A DNA stretch of 64,000 bases from an uncultured Glaciecola sp. (GTDB lineage: Bacteria > Pseudomonadota > Gammaproteobacteria > Enterobacterales > Alteromonadaceae). The stretch spans positions 186,001 to 250,000 of the forward strand of contig CANMCE010000006.1 in the NCBI GenBank assembly GCA_947496235.1. Direction: 5' to 3'. Under the pieces are notes generated by a model that did no database searches, had not been told where the DNA came from, and saw only the letters and a list, made by a program, of their open reading frames with translations. Positions within the stretch are counted from its first letter, which is position 1; each line of letters starts with the position of its first letter. Shown here one piece after another: positions 47,978 through 58,047 of this stretch. The position numbers and the translations under genes were made by a program.

Positions 47978-48548
47978 AGCTGTAAATCGTATTCTGAGGC
48001 GCACAATAGTATTGTGCGCTTTTTTCGTTGTTTTTGCTTGCAGTCAGCAAGTTGAAGAGTCTTCCCCAGAAACACTAAATCCGTCGGAAACACCTGCACA
48101 GCCATTGTTAACTTTGTCTGAGTTACTTTCTGCCACTGATGTAAAAGATGGTTTAGCCTCAGCGGCCGAGACTAATGATCAGATGCTTTTAAAACAATGG
48201 CAAGATAGGTTATTGCAAGCCGCTGACGAAGTATACTTGCTAGAATCAGAGAAAAAATTGCTTGAAGGGGAGCAAGGTATCATCTTTTTGTCTTTTCAAG
48301 GCATGAAAGTAAATTACCAAAGGGACTTTGAACAAGCGTTTTTTAACTTTGGTGATGTAGAACAGGTTTATCTGGACTATCCAGCTTTTGAATCTTTGCA
48401 TGGAAAAAGTCAGGATTTAGTCGAGCAGCGGGATAATCTAATTTCAAACGCCACGGAAAAACTCAAACAAAATGGTTTTCAAGGTGACGCCGAAGCTGAG
48501 GCTAAACGCCAGTGGCAACAGCTTATGCAGCAAGCGCAACAGAATTAA
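47970..48548 (+). CDS. Hypothetical lipoprotein after ihfA
   Basis: A 192-residue predicted lipoprotein, not recognised as a named family. The signal peptide ends at FVVFAC, with Cys24 as the lipidation site and Ser at +2. A Pro/Glu/Ser-rich linker (~27-50) precedes a helical, Gln/Glu/Leu-rich domain with an LF-type segment ([19 protein letters not shown]) and a Gln-rich C-terminus. Frame is open from 47949, but ATG 47970 gives the proper signal peptide and overlaps ihfA by 8 bases. The stop codon directly abuts that of the convergent acylase gene. Confidence 0.72.
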   Translation: MTKAVNRILRRTIVLCAFFVVFACSQQVEESSPETLNPSETPAQPLLTLSELLSATDVKDGLASAAETNDQMLLKQWQDRLLQAADEVYLLESEKKLLEGEQGIIFLSFQGMKVNYQRDFEQAFFNFGDVEQVYLDYPAFESLHGKSQDLVEQRDNLISNATEKLKQNGFQGDAEAEAKRQWQQLMQQAQQN

Positions 48549-50858
48549 CTATTGCGCTTTTAAGGTAATTTGATGTTCAGTCGTTCTCGGTAACAATGGT
48601 ACAGATTGCTGCTCCACATAACCGCTGAAATTACTGTCAAAATACTTAGATAACGGGTGCATAGATTGACCGCCAGGTATGGTCAATATAGCATCTTCCA
48701 AATTGCCTAATTGCACAATAAATCTTTCAGAAGCACCAAAAGAAGTTGATTGCACGGCAGGCATAAAACTATCGCCAAATCCTGGGTATTCAGGCATATT
48801 AACCAAACCGCTTAATGGACCTAGGGCGCTGGAAAACGGGTGTCTAACTTTTAAAGCGTTTACTTTACCCCAAGTAATATCACTAAATGACGGCTTATCT
48901 GGTGTAGAATAACGGTCGATTAATTTGTCTTTACCTTTAAGATAAGCGGCTTTTAGCATCTCATCATAGTTAGCGTACTTATCATCTAGCCAGTTCATGG
49001 GTTGCTCTCGTAACAATTGCCAAATGGCAGACTCTATGGAGCGTATTAAAACACCGGTTTCGATCCCAGAAGGCTCAACTTTTCTTCGAATAGGTTGAAT
49101 AATTTCATTAATTACTTGGTTGCGAAAAATGCGCACCAAACTATATCCAGCCGAATCAGAACAAGCACAAGCTTGCCAATTTTCTAATTCTATTATGTCT
49201 TGTTCGTACAACTGAGGGTTTTGTTGCAGCGTCTGTAACAATAAATTATGCCAAGGCATTAAAAATAACGCGCGATTATCCAATTGCAGGTTATAAAAAT
49301 CCTGTTCAGTAAAACCGTTGCCTTGCATTAATTGATCGGCGATTTGTTGTTGCCTCGCGCCTAGCGCGTAACCACCATCCCCATATCGAGGCAAATCTTT
49401 GGTACTTACTACTCTGGCATTTGCTGACCAGACTCTGCCATGCGCTGGGTTAATCACATTCGCGGGTGAGTTTTCATTGCGATCCCATAACGCACTATAT
49501 TCAGAAGAGGGTATAGCAACCTTGGATGGCGTTGTGCGAGCTGTAATAGCCCCAGTCAATTGCCATGCAACATTTCCTAAGTGATCAGCAATTACCATGT
49601 TTTGCACAGGAATTCGAATCAACTTTGCAGTTTCTAATGCTTCATACACATTAGCGGCTAACGGAAGCTGGCTAAACCCCATATTTACAGCGTAATCAGT
49701 ATGTGCCACCCATTTTAATGCAAAAGGTTTGTTATCGATGTAACGCACAGGACCAAAATCGCTCATTTTTATTTCATATTGCACGGGATTTTGCCCAGCA
49801 ACATAGATAGCTTCGATTTCAGTTCTGATAGCGTCGTCATCAGTCAAGGCTACCCAATCCACGTTATCAACGTTTGAATTAGTAAATCCCCAAGCAATCT
49901 TATCTGTTGCGCCAACAATAACACCAGGTGTACCCGGCAGACTAACCCCTGTAATGCGAATATCCTGACCTTGTTGCGTATACTTCAACTGTGTTTTATA
50001 CCATAACGCTGGCACGTTTAGCCCCAAGTGCATATCGTTACTTAACAAAGCACCTTGCCCATTGGAAGTAAGGTTTCCGCTAACTGCCCAATTATTACTG
50101 CCAATATCAGCAGGCTCTTCTTCAGGGACATAAGGCAAATAAGTTACGCTATCCTCAGATGGAGGCGGCATGGGTATTTCAGGAGTGCTTGAAAGCCTTT
50201 CAATACTAAAATCCATTGTCGCCTGATAAGTACTAGGTTGAGTAAAAAACGCCAATAAGTGAGGAGAGGTTAATTGGCTGATACCAGTAAAGTTAAAATC
50301 ACGATTGATTTGACCTTGCTGCAAATCTAAATACATAGAATATGAAACCAACAACGAATCTTCAGGTCGCCAAGGGGAAAATTCAGAAGAGGTTAACCAA
50401 TATTCGAAAGGCTTAACTGAATATTGAGCTGCGGCGGCATTAACGCCATTAGCATAGGCCACTAACAAAGACTTTTCAGACGCTGAAAAAGCATTAAAAA
50501 TGTTAAACGCACGTTTTCTAAATTGATGAAACCTATGTTTTTTGTCTTGCTCAATTGCGCGTTGACCGATAATTTCTGAAAGTTCACCAGCGGCATTGCG
50601 TCTTAATAAATCAATTTGAAATAATCTATCCTGGCCGTGAGCGAATCCTAGAGCAAATGCTGCATCATTTATAGATTCAGCTTCTATGGTGACAGTGCCT
50701 AAATCATCTCTTAAGATTCGCACATCTTTTTCTATGTGAGTTGCTGTTAAATCATTATCTAAATCGGGTAGGCTTAACCACAAACCCATATACACTGTTG
50801 TAAATGCCAGCACGATTAACAACAGAATACTTATGCTTATCCATTTAAGTGCCTTCAT
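48549..50858 (-). CDS. Penicillin acylase family Ntn-hydrolase
   Basis: A 769-residue penicillin-amidase superfamily protein. An N-terminal transmembrane or signal segment (~8-29) is followed by the alpha chain, linker, and the autoprocessing site at Gly253-Ser254-Asn-Asn-Trp, where Ser254 would become the N-terminal nucleophile of the beta chain. Relatives include penicillin G acylase, acyl-homoserine-lactone acylases and orphans; the substrate cannot be told here. The ATG overlaps the adenosyltransferase stop by 4 bases, so they share an operon. Confidence 0.9.
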   Translation of the reverse strand: MKALKWISISILLLIVLAFTTVYMGLWLSLPDLDNDLTATHIEKDVRILRDDLGTVTIEAESINDAAFALGFAHGQDRLFQIDLLRRNAAGELSEIIGQRAIEQDKKHRFHQFRKRAFNIFNAFSASEKSLLVAYANGVNAAAAQYSVKPFEYWLTSSEFSPWRPEDSLLVSYSMYLDLQQGQINRDFNFTGISQLTSPHLLAFFTQPSTYQATMDFSIERLSSTPEIPMPPPSEDSVTYLPYVPEEEPADIGSNNWAVSGNLTSNGQGALLSNDMHLGLNVPALWYKTQLKYTQQGQDIRITGVSLPGTPGVIVGATDKIAWGFTNSNVDNVDWVALTDDDAIRTEIEAIYVAGQNPVQYEIKMSDFGPVRYIDNKPFALKWVAHTDYAVNMGFSQLPLAANVYEALETAKLIRIPVQNMVIADHLGNVAWQLTGAITARTTPSKVAIPSSEYSALWDRNENSPANVINPAHGRVWSANARVVSTKDLPRYGDGGYALGARQQQIADQLMQGNGFTEQDFYNLQLDNRALFLMPWHNLLLQTLQQNPQLYEQDIIELENWQACACSDSAGYSLVRIFRNQVINEIIQPIRRKVEPSGIETGVLIRSIESAIWQLLREQPMNWLDDKYANYDEMLKAAYLKGKDKLIDRYSTPDKPSFSDITWGKVNALKVRHPFSSALGPLSGLVNMPEYPGFGDSFMPAVQSTSFGASERFIVQLGNLEDAILTIPGGQSMHPLSKYFDSNFSGYVEQQSVPLLPRTTEHQITLKAQ

Positions 50859-51394
50859 GTAGCTACCTTTATGTCTGGTTTATTTTGTTGCATGTTGACA
50901 AACCTTGCAGCAACAAAAAAGTAATCACTTAATCGGTTGGTGAAAGCTAGTGCCAATGGATTTATCGAATGGTTTTTTTTTAAACTGACTAAATGCCTTT
51001 CAGCTCTGCGAGCAATGGTCCTACATACATGCAATTGGGCAGCCGTTATAGAGCCTCCAGGTAATATAAAAGAGGTCAGGGGGGCTAGTTGCTGTGACAT
51101 TTCGTCTATCCAAAACTCGAGCCTTTCAATCATGTCTTGGGTTAATTTATCTTCGTCAGATAAGGCAAACCCAATGTTAAAAATACTATTTTGAATAAAG
51201 GTTAAAGTTTCAACCAATATTTTATGCTTATTGTCATCGGTGACTAGTTGAGCAATCGCTAAGCCTACATTTGCATTGAGTTCATCAAAACTGCCGTAGG
51301 TGTCTAGTAAGACATGGTCTTTGTCTACCTTCAGTATTTGGGAGGTGTAAACAGAGGTTTGACCGGCGTCGCCTTGCTTAGTGTAAATTTTCAT
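50855..51394 (-). CDS. PduO-type cob(I)alamin adenosyltransferase
   Basis: A 179-residue trimeric PduO/MMAB-type ATP:cob(I)alamin adenosyltransferase. The ATP-binding N-terminus (KIYTKQGDAGQTSVY), DTYGSFDELNANVG and the C-terminal NRLSDYFFVAAR are conserved. It makes adenosylcobalamin from cob(I)alamin. No B12-dependent enzyme or B12 operon is adjacent, but a CbiM-like permease gene lies 7 kb away. Start shares one base with the csiV stop. Confidence 0.92.
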   Translation of the reverse strand: MKIYTKQGDAGQTSVYTSQILKVDKDHVLLDTYGSFDELNANVGLAIAQLVTDDNKHKILVETLTFIQNSIFNIGFALSDEDKLTQDMIERLEFWIDEMSQQLAPLTSFILPGGSITAAQLHVCRTIARRAERHLVSLKKNHSINPLALAFTNRLSDYFFVAARFVNMQQNKPDIKVAT

Positions 51395-52629
51395 TATTCA
51401 GACAAACCTTCAACTTGGTTAACAGGTGGGGTATATCGGTTTAATCTAACAACAATTCCAAACGCAGGATGATCAAAATAATGTATTTGACGGCTAATGA
51501 TACGGCGGCGCTGTTTGAACGGATAGACTTCTAGATAGGCTTGACCTTGACTGTCAATATCCACTTTGTAATGTTTAAATTCAGCCGTAATATTCAAATA
51601 GGGAATACTACCCACGTACTCTAGATAGACTTTAAACAATCCGGACAATTCAAAATCATTGAAATACACTTGTTGCTCGGTTGATAAATCCTCTTGTTTA
51701 GCCTCTAGACTTAACCAATCGATTTCAGGCGCGTTTTCCAAAGATTGAGCAATGTCATTTAGAACTGTGCTTATGCTTTGCTCTTCAGCCTCTAAAAAAG
51801 TTTCATCAACTTCTGTGGCAACCTCATCTGCTGGAGATAAATTAAGTTTATTGCCAGCAAACACCTTTATAAAATCTGCATTATCTTCTCCAAACACCAC
51901 CTGTTGTCGCCATATGGTGTAAAGTAAAGGTTTAACATCGGGCTGTTTAAAAACGCGATCCACGTATTTCTGCATGTGTAAATCTGACTCACCAACCGTT
52001 AGGTTTTGTCCAACGACATAGGCGAGATTGTTGAAGACACGGGTAGGCACTGATTCAAAACCCTGTACTGCATAGTCATCTACACAACCTATGGATATGT
52101 CATCGGTAATAGCTTCGGGAATTGAAAATAACGCTAAGTTTTGTTTGGGTTCTAATTCTGTCTCTGTCTCATTTTGGATGTTCGCTGTTTCTGTAGTTTC
52201 TGGTTCCGCTGAATCTATCTCATCAATAGGTCTATCAAATGTCATTGTATCTGCGTCATCTAACGCTTGTTGTACGTTGTGTTGTGGAGATAATAAGGTT
52301 AATTCTTCCACATCAACAAGAGTGTCAGGTTCAGTGCTAGGATTACAACTAGGAACAGCGAGATAAATGCCGTGCAACGGGTTTAAATTACGTAATATGG
52401 GTAAACTAAGTAAATCGGTCGCAATATTTTGTTGGAAATCAAAATTGCCAGCACTAAAGTCTTCATTTAAATTAGATGTTTGGCTACGTTTGAATATTGC
52501 GATCTCAACGTCAAACCACCATTCTTCATCTTGCTGCGCGGATGCTAAATTAAATCCAGTAGAGGAAATGTAAAAAACGGCGCTAATTACCAGGGTAAAC
52601 AAACGCACTGCAAAAAGTTTATTTTCCAT
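51394..52629 (-). CDS. csiV: CsiV family periplasmic protein
   Basis: A ~411-residue secreted protein. A signal peptide (first ~32 residues, cleavage near SAQQD) is followed by WWFDVEIAIFKR, the family N-terminal motif. The middle (~95-170) is a Glu/Thr/Asp-rich low-complexity stretch. The C-terminal half (~330-405) has ITAEFKHYKVDID and RRIISRQIHYFDHPAFGIVVRL. In Vibrio cholerae CsiV binds peptidoglycan and is needed for cell wall integrity with PBP1a/LpoA; it too is encoded next to mfd. The frame opens at 52644, but ATG 52629, 6 bases after AAGGA, is preferred; it overlaps the mfd end by 11 bases. Confidence 0.82.
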   Translation of the reverse strand: MENKLFAVRLFTLVISAVFYISSTGFNLASAQQDEEWWFDVEIAIFKRSQTSNLNEDFSAGNFDFQQNIATDLLSLPILRNLNPLHGIYLAVPSCNPSTEPDTLVDVEELTLLSPQHNVQQALDDADTMTFDRPIDEIDSAEPETTETANIQNETETELEPKQNLALFSIPEAITDDISIGCVDDYAVQGFESVPTRVFNNLAYVVGQNLTVGESDLHMQKYVDRVFKQPDVKPLLYTIWRQQVVFGEDNADFIKVFAGNKLNLSPADEVATEVDETFLEAEEQSISTVLNDIAQSLENAPEIDWLSLEAKQEDLSTEQQVYFNDFELSGLFKVYLEYVGSIPYLNITAEFKHYKVDIDSQGQAYLEVYPFKQRRRIISRQIHYFDHPAFGIVVRLNRYTPPVNQVEGLSE

Positions 52630-55600
52630 TTGATTCCTTTTCAAATTTACTCAACAAGTCCTCAACCGATGCAACTCTTTCATCACTTGATGTGCTCTTC
52701 TTGGTTACGCGTAGCTTTTCTGGGCCTTCAAATTTATAGTGTGAAGGATGCTTTTGAATTAGATGAATTAAATACCCCGGGTCTACAGTGGTATTTTGCG
52801 TAAATTCAAAAACGCCACCAATTTCGGTAAACTCTATTCTTTTTATACCCAAACTGCCTGCTCTAAGTTTAAAACAAGTCACTTTAATCAAGTTTTTAGC
52901 AGCATCTGGTAAAAGTCCAAATCTGTCAATTAATTCAATTTGCAACTCATCGATGTCATCTTGATTTTGACAACTTGCTAGTTTCTTATAAATAGACAAT
53001 CGGATATTAACATCCCCAATATAATCCTCTGGCAACAATGCGGGAATACGTAATTCAATTTCTGTCTGTTCAACTAGGGTGTCCGCTAAACTAGGTTCTT
53101 TCCCTTGTTTTAACGCTTCTACGGCTTTTTCTAGCATATCCATGTATAAGGAAAACCCGATTGCATTGATTTGTCCGGATTGTTCGTCACCTAAAAGCTC
53201 TCCAGCACCACGAATTTCTAGATCATGGGTAGCTAGGGCAAAACCAGCGCCCAAACCTTCCAATGAAGAGATTGCTTCTAATCGCTTGGTGGCATCTTTT
53301 GTCATGCGTTTGGGATGTGGAGTAAGCAAATAGGCATAGGCTTGGTGATGAGAACGACCAACTCGTCCTCTCAATTGGTGCATTTGCGCTAGTCCCAGAT
53401 GGTCAGCGCGGTCCATAATTATAGTATTTGCAGTAGGGATATCTATACCCGTTTCAATTATGGTTGAACAAACTAACACATTGTATCTTTGATGATAAAA
53501 ATCATTCATGACACTTTCCAGTTCTCGTTCACGCATTTGGCCATGACCAATTGCGACACGGGCTTCTGGTACAATTTCTTCGATTTCGGCGGCTGTTTTT
53601 TCTATGGTTTTGACTTCATTGTGTAAGAAGTAAACTTGTCCTCCGCGTAAAATCTCCCGCATTATGGCTTCTCGGATCACCTCTTTATTGCGTTGAATAA
53701 CAAAGGTTTTAATCGAAAGACGTTTGGCTGGCGGTGTGGCGATAATCGACAGATCACGCATGCCACTCATGGCCATATTCAATGTGCGAGGAATTGGGGT
53801 AGCGGTTAAGGTTAAGATGTCGACATCTGATCTTAAGGCTTTAAATTGTTCTTTTTGCCTAACACCAAACCTATGTTCTTCGTCGATAATAACTAGGCCT
53901 AAGTCGGCAAATTTAACGTCTTTTTGTAGCAGTTTATGGGTGCCTACAACAATGTCTGTTTTACCCTCAGCGAGGGATTGTACTATCTCTTTTTGCTTTT
54001 TAGCGCTGATAAACCTTGATATCACTTCGATTTTAAAGGGAAACTGCGAAAATCTGTCTTTAAAGTTATCAAAATGTTGTTGAGCAAGAAGCGTAGTAGG
54101 TACTAAGATAGCAACCTGTTTACCACAAGATGCTGCAATATAAGCCGCTCGCATAGCAACTTCAGTTTTACCAAAACCTACGTCACCACAGACCAATCTA
54201 TCCATGGCATTATCAGTCCCCATATCTTGAATCACTGCGTTGATAGCGCGTTCTTGATCTTCGGTTTCTTGGTAAGGGAAACTATTTTTAAAATTTAGAT
54301 AATCTTGCCATTCCAAGGGATAGGCAAAACCAGGCTTGGCTGCACGCTTAGCGTAAATGTCTAACAGTTGCGCCGCTACGTCTCGTACTTTCTCAGCCGC
54401 TTTTTTCTTCGCTTTGCTCCAAGTGTCATTGCCTAAATTATGTAAGGGGGCATGCTCCACATCACCACCACTATAGCGACTAATTAAGTGCAATGAAGAC
54501 ACTGGAACATATAGCTTGGCTTGTTTGGCATATTCTATGGTTAAAAATTCTGTGGTTACCCCAGCAACATCTAAGGTTTGCATACCCAAAAAGCGACCGA
54601 CGCCGTGTTCAATATGCACCACAGGTGAACCTTCACTTAGCTCGGCTAAGTTACGAATTATGGCACTTTCATCAACTTGCTTAGATTTTCTAGCGCTTCT
54701 TCGTTTTGCAACTTTATGACCCAGTAGCTGTTTTTCCGTGACTAGCAACAATGGGCTGTGTTTGAGTTTACATTCAAAGCTATCCTCAACGCTGCCAACC
54801 GCGATTGATATTGATTTAGCTTCCAGTTGATCCAGATTCTTTAATTCAATACTTGACGCTTTTATCGATGCCTTAGATAGAATGTCTAACAAGGCCTCTT
54901 TGTGACCGGTAGATTCTGCAACAAATAACACAGAAGACTTTTCCGAAAGCGCTTGTTTTACACGCGCTTGAATTCCTTGATAAGGGTTAGAAGCGGTGAG
55001 ATTTATGCCAATATTCTCAACCGTTTGGCAGGCAAAATCTGCATAGCCTTTAGATTCTCGGCCTTGTTTATCTGTGATTTGAATGCGAGACGTGTTTTTT
55101 AACGAACTAAATAACTCGTCTTTATTGATGAAAAGATCTTCTGGCGGCAATAAAGGACGCGCTAAATTAAATTGATATTGCTGGTAGCGTTTTTGAACAT
55201 CAAGCCAATATTTTTCCGCAACCTGCTCTAGATTATCACTAAAGATGACCAAGCTGTCTTGGTGTAAATAATCAAATAATGTCGCGGTTTTTTCAAAAAA
55301 TAACGGAAGGTAATACTCAATACCGCCTGGCATGGTGCCGCGACTAGCTTGATAAAGAATCGATTCTTGGTCGCTATTGTGGGCGTTTGGGAATTTATCT
55401 AAAAACCTGATTCTAAATTCGCTAATGGACTCTTTATCAGTGGGGAATTCTCTTGCAGGCAGTAATCTAACCTGCTGTATTTTTTCTAAACTACGTTGGC
55501 TAGAGGGGTCAAATACATGAATTGAGTCTATTTCATCGTCGAACAGATCTATCCTAAAAGGGTGGTCGCTGCCCATAGGAAATAAATCGATGATGGAACC

Positions 55601-56113
55601 TCGAATGCTAAACTCACTATGACCCATAACCTGATTGACATGTAAATAACCTGAGTTCTCTAAGGTTCTTCTAAACTCAGTAGGGATAAGCTTTTCGCCG
55701 ACATTTAAATACAATAAATGCTTGCCGACATAGTCTAATGGCGCGAGTCGTTGCAACACTGTATTTACAGGTAGTAGAAAAATGCTAGGGTGATTTTTAG
55801 ACAGTAAATATAGGGTTTCTAAACGTTTCGAAACAATGTCTTGATGGGGACTAAATGCATCATAGGCTAGGGTTTCCCAATCTGGAAACAAATGAACATC
55901 GGTTTTACTTTGTTTGCAAAAAAAACGGATTTCTTTTTCTAGTTGATATGCTTGGCTACTGTCATTTGTTATGACCAGAATTGAGCCTTTGTGTTGTTTG
56001 GCTGCATTTGCTATCGCTAGCGCTTTACTGCTTCCACCAAGCTGAGTCCAATAAATAGAATCAGCAGTTTTTGTTTCATTGATGATAGGTAATCGAGGAC
56101 TAAATAAACTCAT
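52619..56113 (-). CDS. mfd: Transcription-repair coupling factor
   Basis: A 1164-residue Mfd: UvrB-homology N-terminal part (~10-350), RNA polymerase interaction domain (~480-555), SF2 translocase with Walker A (GDVGFGKTE, ~642-650) and DEEH box (~740), and a C-terminal TRCF autoinhibitory domain (~1010-1120). It removes stalled RNA polymerase and recruits UvrA. Length and domains are standard (E. coli 1148). Confidence 0.98.
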   Translation of the reverse strand: MSLFSPRLPIINETKTADSIYWTQLGGSSKALAIANAAKQHKGSILVITNDSSQAYQLEKEIRFFCKQSKTDVHLFPDWETLAYDAFSPHQDIVSKRLETLYLLSKNHPSIFLLPVNTVLQRLAPLDYVGKHLLYLNVGEKLIPTEFRRTLENSGYLHVNQVMGHSEFSIRGSIIDLFPMGSDHPFRIDLFDDEIDSIHVFDPSSQRSLEKIQQVRLLPAREFPTDKESISEFRIRFLDKFPNAHNSDQESILYQASRGTMPGGIEYYLPLFFEKTATLFDYLHQDSLVIFSDNLEQVAEKYWLDVQKRYQQYQFNLARPLLPPEDLFINKDELFSSLKNTSRIQITDKQGRESKGYADFACQTVENIGINLTASNPYQGIQARVKQALSEKSSVLFVAESTGHKEALLDILSKASIKASSIELKNLDQLEAKSISIAVGSVEDSFECKLKHSPLLLVTEKQLLGHKVAKRRSARKSKQVDESAIIRNLAELSEGSPVVHIEHGVGRFLGMQTLDVAGVTTEFLTIEYAKQAKLYVPVSSLHLISRYSGGDVEHAPLHNLGNDTWSKAKKKAAEKVRDVAAQLLDIYAKRAAKPGFAYPLEWQDYLNFKNSFPYQETEDQERAINAVIQDMGTDNAMDRLVCGDVGFGKTEVAMRAAYIAASCGKQVAILVPTTLLAQQHFDNFKDRFSQFPFKIEVISRFISAKKQKEIVQSLAEGKTDIVVGTHKLLQKDVKFADLGLVIIDEEHRFGVRQKEQFKALRSDVDILTLTATPIPRTLNMAMSGMRDLSIIATPPAKRLSIKTFVIQRNKEVIREAIMREILRGGQVYFLHNEVKTIEKTAAEIEEIVPEARVAIGHGQMRERELESVMNDFYHQRYNVLVCSTIIETGIDIPTANTIIMDRADHLGLAQMHQLRGRVGRSHHQAYAYLLTPHPKRMTKDATKRLEAISSLEGLGAGFALATHDLEIRGAGELLGDEQSGQINAIGFSLYMDMLEKAVEALKQGKEPSLADTLVEQTEIELRIPALLPEDYIGDVNIRLSIYKKLASCQNQDDIDELQIELIDRFGLLPDAAKNLIKVTCFKLRAGSLGIKRIEFTEIGGVFEFTQNTTVDPGYLIHLIQKHPSHYKFEGPEKLRVTKKSTSSDERVASVEDLLSKFEKESNGK

Positions 56114-56123
56114 TTATTATTTG

Positions 56124-56714
56124 TTATTCCGCTTTTGAGGCTTTGTTTTTGCGTAACTGTTTAGTCTGTAGATGTAATGATGCTCTTACTAATAATTCTT
56201 GATCAATTTCGCGAATGTGAGTGAAATAATAATCTGTGACGTAAGTGTCATTCTCGGATTTTTCGCAATTAATCGCTTCAGCATAGGTAAAAACAGCCGC
56301 GTATTCCTCTTCTAGAAACATCTTGATAATGACGGGTTGACCTTGTTCCACTGGGGTATCTGAAATAACTGAAATACCGCCGCCGCCAAATTTTTGCGCA
56401 CAAAGGCGATAATTTTCATCATCTTGCTGTTGCAAAATATAGGACATCATTAAGTCCATCTTTTTTGCTTGTAATTGTAGATAATCCACCAGTTCTTCAA
56501 ATTTTTCACCCATATTACGAAAAGGCTTAAGGGCTCTTGACTCTATCTCTGACATTTCTGATGCTATTCTAAATGCATAAGGCATATCGCGTTCGAAGCT
56601 TTGCATATCAACGTCAACAGTGGATTTTTCCACTGGAATCAAATTAATGGGAAGCGGATGTTGAATTAAAAAAAACGAGGCAAATTGTGCTTGTTTGTCG
56701 GCAAGTGAATGCAA
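56124..56714 (-). CDS. PilZ-domain protein upstream of mfd
   Basis: A 196-residue protein. An N-terminal helical part (~35-100) is followed by a PilZ-like beta barrel (~100-190) with QKFGGGGISVIS in place of the typical D/NxSxxG motif, so c-di-GMP binding is doubtful. Its position immediately upstream of mfd (10-base gap) is conserved in several Alteromonadales. Role unknown. Confidence 0.72.
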   Translation of the reverse strand: MHSLADKQAQFASFFLIQHPLPINLIPVEKSTVDVDMQSFERDMPYAFRIASEMSEIESRALKPFRNMGEKFEELVDYLQLQAKKMDLMMSYILQQQDDENYRLCAQKFGGGGISVISDTPVEQGQPVIIKMFLEEEYAAVFTYAEAINCEKSENDTYVTDYYFTHIREIDQELLVRASLHLQTKQLRKNKASKAE

Positions 56715-56815
56715 AATTATTTCCTATTGTAAATCACTGGGTGAATTTTCTCATACATTAACCTGAAAATGATAGTAAACTTTACGTATTAGTCTAAAAA
56801 ATGGATAAGTAATTC

Positions 56816-58009
56816 ATGTTGTTACCTCAGTATATCGCGTTAAGATATACAAAATCTGGGAGTTCAAAAAGCTTTGTTGCTTTTATCAATCGCTTTTCCA
56901 TCGCAGGTATCGCCTTAGGTATAGCGGCCTTGATCATAGTATTGTCGGTAATGAACGGCCTAGAAGGGCAATTAAAATCACGTATTCTCGGCATCTTACC
57001 GCACATTGTAGTGAATAGTTCTGATGTCAATATTTCTCCAGAGTTCCAAGATAACTTAATTGCTACCGCTCCATACATCGAAAACGAAGTGGTAGTGCAG
57101 TCAAGAAATGAACTCAAAGGTGTCATAATGCAAGGGGTTGATGGGCAAACTGATGCTCCTTTTTCAATTATTGCTCAAAAAATGGTAGCAGGGCGCTATG
57201 CCAGCCTTACCGCAAATTCTTATAATGTAATAATCAGCAGTGCTTTATCCAATCAACTAGGCGTTTCAATAGGCGATAAATTGCGATTGGTTAGCCCCCA
57301 AGCAAGTGTTTATTCGCCGCTTGGACGTATACCAAGTCAGCGGTTGTTTCAGGTCAGTGGTATATTTAATGTGGTGTCCGAAATGGATGACAAGGTCGTC
57401 ATTGTAGATTATCGGGATGCGGCACGGCTAATTCGCCAAAAGCCACAAGATGCAGTGCATACACGACTATACCTTAAGGATGCTTTTGACTATCAAACTA
57501 TCACTGAATATCTGCAGCAAGAATATTCACAAGTACAAACTTGGCGGGCTCGACAAGGTGCATTGTTTGATGCGGTTAAAATGGAAAAAAATATGATGAC
57601 CTTGATGTTAGGATTGGTCATTCTAGTCGCTGGCTTTAACGTTGTGTCTGCCTTGGTCATGGTAGTTGCAGAAAAAACCAAGGACATTGCGATTTTACAA
57701 ACCCAAGGCATGCTACCAAATCAAATTATGCAGATTTTTTTACTCAATGGTGTGTTCAATGGTGCAATAGGGGCGCTTTTAGGATCAGCTTTAGGTATAC
57801 TCGGCGTTTTTGGGCTAAACCCATTGTTAGACGCGTTTAATTCAGGATTGGCGTTTGGAGAAAACGGGCAAGGTTTACCTATAGATGTTCGTCTAATTCA
57901 ATGCGTATCCATAGTTTTGCTGACTATGATACTTTGTGCGCTCGCTTCGATTTATCCCGCGCGAAAAGCAGCACAAATTCGTCCAGCGAATGGTCTGGCG
58001 GCTGAATAG
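56816..58009 (+). CDS. lolC: Lipoprotein-releasing system permease LolC
   Basis: A 397-residue permease with the type VII/MacB topology: TM1 at ~25-48, a large periplasmic domain (~50-265), and three C-terminal helices (~270-385). The Hook-type region ends SPLGRIPSQRLF and later LFDAVKMEKNMM, both close to E. coli LolC. LolC-LolD-LolE moves lipoproteins from the inner membrane to LolA. Here lolD and lolE do not follow; the next gene is a phosphoribosyltransferase. This is therefore an isolated lolC, or LolD/LolE lie elsewhere. Confidence 0.87.
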   Translation: MLLPQYIALRYTKSGSSKSFVAFINRFSIAGIALGIAALIIVLSVMNGLEGQLKSRILGILPHIVVNSSDVNISPEFQDNLIATAPYIENEVVVQSRNELKGVIMQGVDGQTDAPFSIIAQKMVAGRYASLTANSYNVIISSALSNQLGVSIGDKLRLVSPQASVYSPLGRIPSQRLFQVSGIFNVVSEMDDKVVIVDYRDAARLIRQKPQDAVHTRLYLKDAFDYQTITEYLQQEYSQVQTWRARQGALFDAVKMEKNMMTLMLGLVILVAGFNVVSALVMVVAEKTKDIAILQTQGMLPNQIMQIFLLNGVFNGAIGALLGSALGILGVFGLNPLLDAFNSGLAFGENGQGLPIDVRLIQCVSIVLLTMILCALASIYPARKAAQIRPANGLAAE

Positions 58010-58047
58010 TGCTACAATATTGTTAATTTATTTGTTAAGAGGTGTTT

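Noticed and set aside
53079-54719. Several plus-strand frames of 60-120 codons opposite mfd
   Set aside because: All lie within the conserved mfd coding region and lack any domain or start signal.
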